From the NCBI GenBank assembly GCA_019648995.1, contig BLXT01008384.1:671598-696940 (forward strand): 25,343 nucleotides of DNA. The letters run 5' to 3'. The stretch's first letter is position 1; each line of letters starts with the position of its first letter. The stretch comes from Plakobranchus ocellatus (lineage: Eukaryota; Mollusca; Gastropoda; Plakobranchidae). The position numbers and the translations under genes were made by a program. Shown here piece after piece: positions 1 through 12,300 of the stretch. The notes beneath the pieces are model-generated. The model saw only the letters and a program-made list of their open reading frames with translations, was not told where the DNA came from and made no database searches.

Positions 1-160
1 AACTCCCCTAAACTGGTTCTTTCTAGAACTCTCGAGTTGACGTGCGTTCAATAATAAACCCTAAGTCTAGTTTTTGTTACAAAGCTGGAATTGGAAAAAA
101 ATGATGTGAAAATCACATGAAAATCATTAAATTGAAGACAAATTTCCACTGAATTCTCAG

Positions 161-334
161 ATATAAGCGTCTACAGACAGAATTGGCTGATGAGAGGGCC
201 AGTGTGTTTGAGGTGGTGGACAAAGGGAAACAGATCCTTCACTCTGTGAACTGCCCATCACTGGAGGCAGCCGTGACAGATCTGGCAGACACATGGGTGG
301 ATCTGAACACAGACCTGACCCATGAACTGAAAAG
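161..334 (+). CDS. SYNE1: Nesprin exon 1 in window (residues 1-57)
   Basis: The acceptor is ttctcag at 160. The exon completes a split codon with one base, and the donor AAAAG|gtgagg leaves two bases. It encodes helices B and C of a spectrin repeat whose helix A lies upstream of the window. Helix C carries the motif LADTWVDL. The protein therefore continues to the left. Confidence 0.9.
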
Positions 335-3300
335 GTGAGGAAAAATAGAAGAGTAGGAGCGTGATTTCTTGAGAGTGCAATTATTTAAGTTGAAAAAAAT
401 GGAAGAAATAAGTGGATAAGGATAAATAAAGAAGGAAGAGAGAAGCGACAAATAAATCTGGATTTGCAAAAGCTCTAATGCCTTGCCCTTATCCTTTTCT
501 CATGCACCCTTCTTATTTTTTGTATCTAAGTAGCCCAGAAATTTTAACTATTTAGATGCACTCTTGCCAAAAAATTGTATGAACTAAGAAGAATTTTTTT
601 TTTGTCTTCATGTATCTAATCTAAGAGTGATTTCTGTTAAATTTACTTTTTACAGCCTGATGTATTGTTTTAAATGTCTTTTATTTTGCATGTATCAATT
701 TTTTAAATGAATTTGAATCTTTAAAAGTTCTTTTGCTAATTTATATAGTTATTTCTGTATGGTTAAAGAGCAAGGTGATTATTATTAATTTTGATGGTTT
801 ACATTCAAAACATCAGCAGCATGTTTGGTTGTTTTTTTTGTAAAGTACAGCTTTTGAGGCTTTACATTATAGATATATTGAAACGGAATGTCGTAGAAAA
901 ACAATATAAGTTTACCCAACTTCAACATGAGCAATTTGTTTCATTCGGATTTTTAAAATCATTTTTCTCTCATGTTTTTTTTTTCTGTAAAATAACTGTA
1001 AAATTAAGCCAGACCCAGCAAATGATCTTTTTCCTTGTAACCTAAGAAGTGTTAATCTTCCTCATCTCTTAATTGTAAAATTTATTGCTTCTTCTTAAGG
1101 ACTGAAACTCTTGGAGATCAGCTGTCCATCTTTGAGAGGGAAGCTGCGGTGTTATCATCATGGTTAGCAGCTGCAAAGATGAAGCTGGCATCCTTCAAAC
1201 AGCTCTCTACCTCTGACCTCAGTAACATTGGGGCTGTCAGGACCAAGGTGGAGAAACTCCTTGTGAGTAGAGGTTGAAGTAGACAGCTTTAGCAGTTTGC
1301 TAACACATTTACAGTGTACTCAAATTTGTCAACAACTCTAGTCTGTAAAGTTACAGTGTTAGGGCCATCCTTGAAAAATCACTTATTAGTTTTATATTGG
1401 CATTTTTCTATAAAATCTGCTTGATATTTTGTTCCTGATGTTAAGAGAAAAAGCTCATGGGAGGGGTACTTTGACAACATATTTTTCCTAGTATATACTA
1501 TTATACAAGGAAGACCATTTTGTATTTTTAAAAGATTTTTTTTTATGTGAGTCAAAATCCAAACTGTGGTAAGGCTAAATTTTAAATATATATCATAAAG
1601 GAAGAAAAACTGTTTACAAGCAAAATTAATTGAAACCTGATTCCGTGGAGGGTAAACAGAAGGGACTGTGATGCTAACTTTTGTGGATGGACAATTCAAG
1701 AGGTGGGAAGCTAAGATTTTGAGCTAAACCTCCTCAAGATCAGTTAAAAGATAAACATAAATATTAATTTTTGTCTATGTAATTTTATTCTTGTTCCATA
1801 TTTTTCTTCCTTTTGCCTATAGGAGTTTCAAAAGGAGATTGAGAACCAGGCTCCTCTTCGAGACAGAGTCCTGAAGGCAGGTCAGAAACTTCTGCTGAAC
1901 CAGAACTATGACACCCGCGGTTTGTCTGAGAGACTGGACAACTATGACAGTGAGTGGCGCCACCTAGAGGAGGATGCAGCCAAGGCTGGAGAGTTTCTGC
2001 ATGAGCGACAGATGGAGCTGATGCCGTCACGTCAGGCCATGACTGAGCTGACTTCCTGGATCAACAGGATCAACAAAGCCCTGGATGAGGATGCCAAGAA
2101 GCGAGTGAAAACTGTAGCAGATATTGAAGTCATGGTCAAGAAATATAAGGTAAGTAGTGAAAAGAAATACTTGATCTGGACATTTATGAAGAGGTGCTGT
2201 ACAAATATTTTAGAGATGGAAAGCAAAAAAAGGAGAATTATGTAGGTGAAAAATAGGTTGAGATTAAACCTTGCCAGTTGACATTGAACAATATTTACAA
2301 TATTCAAACAGGATATTTTTAGTTCATGTACACATCAATGAGATTGTGTGGTGTTTTTAAATAAAAATTAGAATTTGCAAAAAAATAACGTATCAGTTTT
2401 TGTATAATAATTTGATTTTTTATTTCTGGGTGTATTCAGGGTTACAAGGTCGAGGTAACAAGCAAACAAATGACTCTAGACTTTGTGAATCAGTCAGTCC
2501 TAGCTCCTCAGCCCGAGGATGAGCATGTGACCCACGAAAAACTAGATTTTGCAGAGAAGCTGGGTGAAGTCAACAAAAAGTGGGCCAATGTCATCAAGGC
2601 TATCAATGACAGACTCACTTCATTACAGGTGAGGAACTATTTTTGTTTTTGGAAATGTTAATCATGATGACTGGAGCTTTCGTTGAGTCAGAGGTGTTTT
2701 TTCTCGTTTTGTTTTGTAGTGAAATTTTTTGTTTTGTCTTTTTTTTGTGTTTGTGTGGAATTTCTTACTTAGAGAATGTAAATCAGGATAATTTATTAAT
2801 GTCAATAACCTTGATTGACTACTTTAAAGTAGTGATGATACTTACATCTTAGCATTTGCTTGAGCTTCTCTTTAACTTTTTATACTGCTTATCACAGGGT
2901 ATGAATGGTCAGTGGCTGGAGTATGAGCAAGCCCTGGAGAGATTACAGGCCTGGTTCAGAGAGCAAGAGGACAAGGTCAAGCGTTACAAGCTCATAGGTC
3001 ACGAGGTCGGTGTGAGGCAGACTCTCAAGGATTGTAAGGTGAGGAGGCAGGAGCTAATATTCTTGATTTCATCCAGGTTAAAAGGCGAACAGAAGCTTCT
3101 ATTTTTTTTTCATATGCAGATCATTTTGGTGCCAAGACAATATTTCATTCCCAATTAAATGTATAAACCATGTATTCTCATTTTTATCAAATTATTTGGA
3201 ATGTGGTAAGCTTGTTAATGTCCTTTGTTCCCATTCTTCAAAAATCACTTAACTTAGACTCATTTGTCTGTTGTCTTTTTACGCTATCTAAAGTTAACTG

Positions 3301-6300
3301 CAAGACTGCTATCCAACTGATGCAGTAAATAATTTCTTTTTTAATGATGCACACCTTATATTCGATCTTTTTGTTCATTTGATTCTTCAATTCCTATTCA
3401 TAGACACTTCAGCAACAGTTACAGGCCAAACAGGCAGATTTGGCAACAGTGACTTCCCTTGGCCAGAAGTTGGTGGAGCTGAGCCGTGAGTCACCAGGAT
3501 GTCAGCAGTCAGTGCGGGATAGTCTGGAGGAATTGCAGAAGACCTGGTCCCATCTGGAGGAGCAGACACGACAACTAGAGAATCTTCTTACTGGTAAATA
3601 TGATATTGTAATAATAGAATGTATTGAATTGATCTGGCTTTCATTGCCCTCTACTAACTCAAAGAAAATCTAGTGTTTTTTGTAGGTTTATTTAATCATT
3701 CAGGTCTTTATCACCCACTGCTAAATTAAGCAAATGAATAAAACTTGCTGTATTTTACCCTAATGTTATAAGTTATCATCCTTATTTAAAATACATCAGT
3801 CACCTGAGAGATTTTTTTAAATTTTAGGTTTTAGATAAACTTTGATATTTTAACAGTATGTTTGATGGGTGAAAATTAAACAGGTGAAAACAAGTGTGTA
3901 TTAATATAAGGGAACTCAAGGTTCAAGAAAGTATTTTTATTATCTGAGAAAAATACCTCAATAAAAGGAAAGCAAGATGTCATTCTCTGTGCACTTATAA
4001 ACTTTATGTCTCCAAATTCTACCCTTTGCTCATACTTGCAGACATGCTGGGCCAGTGGGCTCGCTACCATACAGACCTGGCCAGCCTGAATCAGATGTTG
4101 ACCCAGATTGAATATGCACTCAGTCAATACACACTGGTTGGTGGAGACATACACACATTGCGTACACAAGTAGATAAGCTGAAGGTGAGAAAATCACAAT
4201 TCTCAAAGAAAAATAAGAATAATGTGAAAGTACTGGCAATTTTGCCATATAAATCTAATTTATGATTTCTACAGTGCCTTACAGTGTCTTTTATCGCTTG
4301 AATGTTTTGCGAATTCTCTGAACTTTTGTCTTTTACTTTGTGTGTTGCTGTCTGCTTGCTATGGGATTTTTTCCACATTTTTTTTTCTATGTACATATCT
4401 TAAAATTCAGCATTTAAATAATCAAAAAATGTTCCAGGTAAGCAGGCTATCCATGTATTGATCATACATTTACTTTGCCCTATTTATGATCTTAACACAG
4501 AATCTGTCTGTTTTACCTATGGTTAAATCAATGTTTCCTTGAAGCCCAAGAAGTTTATTGATGTTAGATCTCATTGCAGTGTTCAGAAAGGTCACATTCA
4601 TACATTATATAATTAAAGCCCATGCCTTGAATAATAAACTGGTTCATTCCTGGCTCATCTCAGCAGCAGAGGCCTGACCCATTATAGTCCAAACATAATC
4701 GTGCAAAATACTTTCCCCATGAATGCATCCCAAGTTTAGATATCTTTTTGGCTTTGCTTTACAAACAAAGCACAGGAAAGTTGTTTTTCACTATTGCAGT
4801 CTAGCTTATAACTGAAGAGACCACTTCAATACAGTCATGCCCTGGTACTGTGTTTCAAACCCACAAAAATTGAGTTGGAAACTAGATTCCTATAACTGAG
4901 CCACTCTCCTTTTTTAAACTGCTGTTTTGTTGTGAGTGATTATTTGTTTTGTTTTAATTTTTTTTTGTTTCTTTTTTATTTATGTTAGTGTTTGTTTTTT
5001 TGTTGTTGTTGTTGTTGTTGTTGCTGCAGTTGTTGTTTTTCCTTTCTCAAGGCTATTTTTAAAACTGACATTAGATTACACACTGTGTATTTTTGCTCCA
5101 GGCCTTACAGTCAGAGCAGCAGGCAAGCTCCTCTCACCTGGAATCCTTCTCTAATTTGTCTGGTCAGCTCAGGCAGGTGTGTGAACCTCCAGTACAACTG
5201 GACCTACACAAAACAGTTTCTGATGTCCAGACAAGGTATAAAAATGTTTTGTGTCCTTCTTTTTTCTCCATCAATATAGTTAGAGCTTCTTGACACATTT
5301 TTATTCACAGGGTTTTTTTACACATCATTAAGTTCAGATTGGATGAAAAGAAAACGATTTTCTTTTTCAGTACAACAATAAAGACTTCAAAAAGAATATC
5401 TGATTGTCTTTCATTTCATATGAAATCGACTGAGAATTGATGAAAGCAAAAGAAAAATAAAGTATTTGAATTGTATAATAATCTAACTTTGTAAAATCTG
5501 TATCACACATATCAACATAAAGTGATAAATATTAATCATCATAAAGCATCTTCAAAGATGGCAGGTAGCTCTGGAAAAATTTAACGCCCCATCATTTTAC
5601 AAAAAATAAATGGTTATTTTAACGTAGAACAAAAGATCGCATAGTTGCTTTGATTATAGAGAAAATAATGTTTTCATTTTGATATATACCACTCTAGGGT
5701 GCAGAGGAAGTTGAAAAATAAATTGTAGGAAAAAGATTTAAAATAATCTTAGCATAATTCTTCTCTTTTAAGGGGCATTAATTGTAATATGATTTAGATT
5801 TTTAACTGACGGCTTGGCTTTTTTTCTCCCTGAAGATGGAAGCAAGTTGCGAAGGATCTGAGTGATCGCCTATCCAGATTTGAGCGTTGCTTGACCCTGT
5901 GGCAGAGTTACGAGGACCAATATAGTCACCTGCTGTCCTGGCTGGACACACGAGAGACTTTGTGTTCAAGTCTTATCACAATGAGAGATGATCCAGCAAG
6001 ACAGCAAGAAGCTCTGACCAAAGGAAAGGTATGGGTGTAGTTTGATTTCTATAGTTAGTGAAGTTTGTTGCTTCAAAGTAATTTAATATCTGTCAGTAAG
6101 TGTTTTCAGTTTGGTTGAATAGCAAAGATCTTACTGCTATCATGGGATATTGTGTTAAAAAGTTTAGTACTTGTCATTCTTGTGGACGTTATTGTCTACA
6201 ATCTAGTCTATTGGGTTACAAAATTCAATAACGTTGTTTAGATGTTCATTGATGCATGAAGATGACATGATAATCAAGGGTTGTAAAGAACAAGAGAGCA

Positions 6301-9300
6301 AGATAAGTTCAATTGATGCTTGAAAATGACATGACATTGAAATGTCAACTGTGGTGTGATTTGAAGAATAAAAGATTAAAATAAGTTTAGGGGCAGGAAG
6401 AAAGTAAGGAAAGAATACAATGTTCATGTAAGTGTCTTACAGAGTATTTGATACTTTGATTTTTAAAAGCAATTTATTACAATAGACAATAGAGCTAGGT
6501 TTTAACTTAGTCCATACATTTTTTGTATCAGCTTGCTTGTCTTTTTCATTCAGCTGAAAAAATGCAATTAATATACAGAATTTTCTCCAATCAAGATTTT
6601 GTTTTTGCTTACTCTCCAGAATCTTCAACAAGAACTCGACAGTGCCCAAAGCCAGCTGTCTGAGCTGTACAGGCTCAGTGACCAGCTGACAGGAACGATG
6701 GATCCATCCACTATAGCAACTCTGACAGCAAGGCAATCAGCCCTAGAGCAGCGTATGATGGCCCTGAGACAGGTTCTACAGCAACATATGGCCACCCTCA
6801 GTGAAGACCTATCCATGTTAGGACGATTCAATCAGGCATTCCAGGTTAGTGAAGCCAGTCTTTTTGCTGAGCACCCAAAAGTTTAATACTATTCAAATGT
6901 ACAAATATGTTTCAAAACCCAAACAAATATTACATTAGAAAATTTTTTACCCAACAAAAATTTAATTAGGATGTTCTTTTCTTTGACATATTGCAAGCAG
7001 CTTATGATTAAAGTGAACCCCATAAGTATTGTATCCAAAATTGTTAAAAAGGAAAGATGGACAAATTTTTTTTTTTGTATGAATATGGTTCTCTAGAATC
7101 TACTCTTTGAAGACAATGTATTTAAAAGAAAGTAAGACATCTCAAAGTTAAGTCTTCTTCTTTTGATGCCTTGCCTGTAACAGACATTGGTGATAATGTT
7201 TCTCCACACAAACCTTTTCTCAGTTAACCTCATGAAGCTGTTCTTGATACCTTTATCTATTGCCCATGACTTAAGACTTTCAATAAAAGTTATCCTCTGC
7301 CTACCCCTACTGGGTTTGCCTTCAATCTTTCCAGTAATTGTTAAGTGTTCTAAACCCTTGTGTCAGCAAATATGACCTAAAAACTGTAGTTGCCTCTGCC
7401 TTATGTTAGATTATTTGTTCAAAAAATGATTGTTTTTTTTTACTTAGTTTCTCTTTTTTTTATTCATTGCCATTTATTAAAACAGATGTCCTAATTCATT
7501 TGAATTGTATTTCCATTCACAAACTTTTTTTTTTAACAAAAATATGATCAGGTGGTGGAAAAATTCCTGACATATGCAACGCAGATTCTGGCGCCTGAAG
7601 ATCCCAGCAAAAGTGAAGAGGAGTTTGTCCTAAAGAATAGGCTGGACCAGTTGAGACAGCTGCTGCTTCTCTTCAACACCAACTACATCAAGCTGGACGA
7701 TGTCAATGATTTGGGGTCAGGACTTGATAATTACATAATTTTGTCTGCTGAAATTATTTGTATTATGATGCAAAATGTTTTAACACATGAAATTGGTTGC
7801 AATATTGGTGGTATTCAACATTATAAATCATTTGAATATTTTTCGTGTCTTAAAATTTTTCTTGTCCTTTATTATTTTTCAATATTCAGTATTCACACCC
7901 ACACAAAAAATGATGGCATTTTTTAAATGTATATTGCTGACATTGATATGTTTCTTTTTTCGAGGGTTGCGATCACTTATGGAGATTTGTTTTCTAGCAA
8001 TTGCAAGTAGTTTTATTTTTGTGATGCCCTAACCTACACTTTCAACTTTATACCATATTTTATTACAATGTATTCAAGTTGAAGCAACTGTATTATTTCA
8101 TGTTGCAGCTACCGCCTGGCACTGCAGGACTGTGATGCCAAAAGGTTACTGCAGCTGAACCATCGCTGGCAGGCTCTTTATGAGGAAGCCAATGAGAGGT
8201 CAAGGACACTGCAGGGTCATCTATTGGTTCAGCAAGATTTCACTGCCAAATGTGATGCTTGGATGACCTTTCTGGCCCATACAGAGACTGACCTGGCACG
8301 TGAGATCAAGGGTAATCTTAGAGATCTACAGGAGCAGCTGAGAGGCTGTGAGGTGAGTGATTGGTCCTTCCACTGAAATCGACACGTAAACTTTTCTTCC
8401 TGTGAAGCTCTGTCAAAATGCTAGGCTCATCATGTATGGCAGCACTAGCATCTGAAAAAGCTAAGTTTTGGATTAAAATGGCCAAGTTATGATTGTGCAC
8501 TTTTTTACCTCGCCTTTGGCTTTATTATTTTGAGCTGAAAAGAAATCTAGAATGAACAATTTTTTTTTCTTCATTTCAAAGTGCATTTGTAGCAAAAAAA
8601 AATACCCATTTATTTATATTTAATGAAAATACAGAAAGTATTTGTGTATGCCAGCGTTCTCTGACAAAATTTTTAAAATTTCAATAAATTTTATGTTATT
8701 GCTCTAATATTATGTGACCAGCAATTTGAGACTGAGATGTACAGCAACCAGCAGATTCTGCATGCCATCATCAGCGATGGTCAGAAGATGATGCGAGCTG
8801 GTGAGGTGGAGGATATTGAAGAGTTCCAGCAAAAGCTGCAGCTGTTGTCAGAACAGTGGCACAGCGTGACCCAGCGAGCCAGCCAGCGCAGGGCTATCAT
8901 TGAGGGCCTGATCAGCAAATGGCAACAGTTCAATGCCAGTAGTGAACAGCTGAGGACCTGGTTACAGGACAAGGAGACTGCAATGGCAGCCCTAAAGTTT
9001 GACACTGACTCTCTTCATGTCATCCGTAACCTGGCAGAGAAGATCAAGGTCAGTGAATATATGTATAAACTGCATTGGTATCAAAGATCGGATGATTTGC
9101 AGTAAATAGTGGTATACAGACAGGGGGAAAAAGCTATCTATTGTCAAATCTAACATCTTATTTACTCATATAAATCTAGCACCTTATTTATTCTGTATTC
9201 TCTATCTTCAATCTTCTTAAATTAGTGCTGACTGGTTGGAAAGTATTGTCCTTAAACAAACTTGAGTGTTAATCAGACCCTTACTGTAGGCATGGAAATA

Positions 9301-12300
9301 GAGCTGGTTAAAAAAACTTTTTGAAAATGCTATTTTTAGTAGAAAACATTTGACCATTTCATTCTAAATGAGTCATTGCTTAGGAATCAGCGACTGGGAT
9401 ATGCATCTAATTGTCTAAAACCATTTGAAGGAGGTCATTACTTACACATCTTCAATAGCCATTTCATCTATTTTGCTCTATACTTCCGTTGGGCAATGCT
9501 GAACATCAACTCATTTCATATGGACGAGTCACATGATGTATTAAAAAAAAAAAAAAAGACAATTGCCAACTTAAACTTATTACATCAATGGAACAACACA
9601 GATCCAGAAACGTGTTTGTTTGTTTGTTTGTTTCCAAAGTTTTTCCCTACTTCTAAAACAGTCTTATTTTTTGTTTTGTTCATTTTAAAATATCGTCCTT
9701 GGGTTTAGTCTTATTTCACACTTGTTCTATTACATCAACATTTCTTAATCTTGCTTTTGTTATAAGATAATCATTTTGAAATGGCATATAAATATATATT
9801 TTACATTTATTTTATCCCCCCTATTAACCAATTACCATATTCACATTTTCCCTCAGATGACCCAGAGTGAGTTTAAGTTGCAAGAAGCAACTTTTAAACG
9901 CATTCATGATCTGGGGAGCATTTTACAGCTGCATGCTGATCATTCTGCATCTCGAGACATAAAGGTAAGCTGTGAGGAGATATTTTGAACACATCCTGAT
10001 GTTACCTTAAATCTTGAGACAACTTATGTATGCATCATATGAATTCATTAGTTGTCTAAAATCACCTGCTCTTTTTTTTTTTTTTTTTTTTTGCATTGTT
10101 CATGTAATATTGTATTGAAAAGGGAAGGAATCATCTTTGTAACCTATAATGAGTTTTTCGTTATTCTTGATGGCAGTGCCTGAAAGTTTGTTTGGGTTTA
10201 GATTTTGTTTTATGTTGATCATCACCATTGGTTTGTTTGTCTTGCATAACATTGCTAATTAGGCCTCAAATGTTGTATGTACTTTTTTTTATGATTGCTT
10301 GTAGTTTGTAAAAAGTCATTAAATATCTATGAGTCGCACTTGATGAGAAATACAATACAGCAAGCCTATGGCTTCTAAATTTTTTGCTTCAATGCTTTGT
10401 CATTGAGATAAAGTCTAAGTAAGAACTGCTGATGTTGTGCAAAAAGGAGCTCTATAACAATCAAAGACTGGCTGTAAAGATGAAAAACTGTAAATGTAAA
10501 TATCATTACGTTTTGCCTGTTTTGTATCTATGTCACAGTGATAGCTTTTGGTGATCTTTTTCAAGTTTTTATTCAATTCGGTGAATTATAAAATTTATAC
10601 TTCAACACTATTGTACTGTCCACTAAACTGTGCCTAAGCATGAACTGTTATTTTTAACATTATCCTTGATTTTCTTAGATCTTTGATTTTGAGTTCTTTG
10701 TTATCTTTATTTTTCCTTTTTGAGTAACACAAATTTAGATTAGTTTTAGTTTTGAACCAATTGCACTTTTATAACCTGCACAGAACATTCTAGAAGACCT
10801 GCGCCAACGCTGGGAGAGAATCTACAAAGGTCTGAATGACCAGTTGGCTAATCTTGACAGAGTTGACCGCCAGTGGCTGGACTGTGAGGATGATATTAAA
10901 GAGATTCTGACCTGGTTGCAGGAAATTAGACAAATCTTGTTCGCTGATATTCCAACCACACATGATGGCATACAGGAAGACATCAACAAGTGTAGGGTGA
11001 GTAGGGAGAAAATAAGGATTTTCTCTCTTCTTTTTAATTTGTCTCTGAGACTCTTTGAACTGTTTACAAGATATAAATAATATATTAAAAAACTCTTTTG
11101 TTGTTCAGTTACTGGAGCAGCAAGTCTTTTCAAATGTAGTGCAGTTTTTTTTATTCCTTCAAAATATAGGGTTTTTGATGACTTAACTTTGGCTGTTTTT
11201 TATTTCAATGAAAATTATTGGGACTGCCTGTAAAAATTAGGGCTTATTTGAGTTTTAAAAATTTGGACATTGCAATCTTTAAAAATGGCATAATTTTAAT
11301 TCTGTAAAGAGGTTATCTAGCACAATAAAGAGATGTCGTAGAATTATATTCTGACAGTATTTTTGGGTCAAACAAGAAAAAAAATAAGATATATTATGTA
11401 CTCTTACAATGATATAGTAGATGGGCATCAGATTGGATGTTTTTTATCAAAAAAAAAAGATAAATGTCATATACATCACAAAGGGGTCAATATTTGATCC
11501 ATTTTGTAGTCTTTAGAAGTAAACCCTGTGGAAGATTTATGAAAATATTTTTCTTCTGCAAGCAGAATCAAGCCTGGATGAAGCAGTGTTCATCCTCACA
11601 ACCGTAAAATTTTCATTCTGGTGGACTTTTCACCTCTCACGCCTAAAAGATTCTCTTGATGTTTAACATTATAACGCAGTGTCATTCTTGAGTATTTAAA
11701 AGGCTCAGATTATGTGGCATTTTTTATTCTGACTCCAGGACATTGCCAGTTCTTTTGCAAGTTTGGAGGACAAACGGCAAAGTTTGGTGTCCCGAGAGCG
11801 TCAACTTGGCCGGCTGGTGCAGACAGAGGATATGAACTTACTTCACCAAAGAATGCGCCTCCTCAATAAACAGTGGGTGGAGTTACGCAGACAGGCAGCA
11901 TTGCGAGAGCAGAGGCTGACAGAGGCACTGTTCAAGTAAGTAGATACATAATCTTTGGTACATGTTGTTATACCTGGTTTGATTTGGTTTAATTTTTTGT
12001 GTAAAGCCAGTCCACAACAAGGTGATCTGCGCCAAGCCAGAACAGCCTGATAGGGCTTGAATCCACGACAGAAGGATTCCTGCAGACCTCAGGATATGTT
12101 TGCTACCCATTGTGCCAGCAATGCCTGGAAAAACCTGAGAAGCATAATGAAAATAAAAATAACTATATGTCAAATCATTGTAAGTCCTTAGTCAAGGGAA
12201 GGACATTATTTATTTACAGTCCAAATCTGCTTTAGAAATTGCTGTTTTAATAAATGTGGCAGTTTTTTTAAACTTTTTTTTTTATTTTATTTTTTTAAAT

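Noticed and set aside
1379..1699. Minus-strand open frame of 106 codons
   Set aside because: Lies within intron 2, has no recognisable domain and is of the length expected by chance.
4936..5154. Cys-rich and Val-rich open frames
   Set aside because: Produced by the GTT repeat before exon 8; only 5102-5235 in one frame shows spectrin character.
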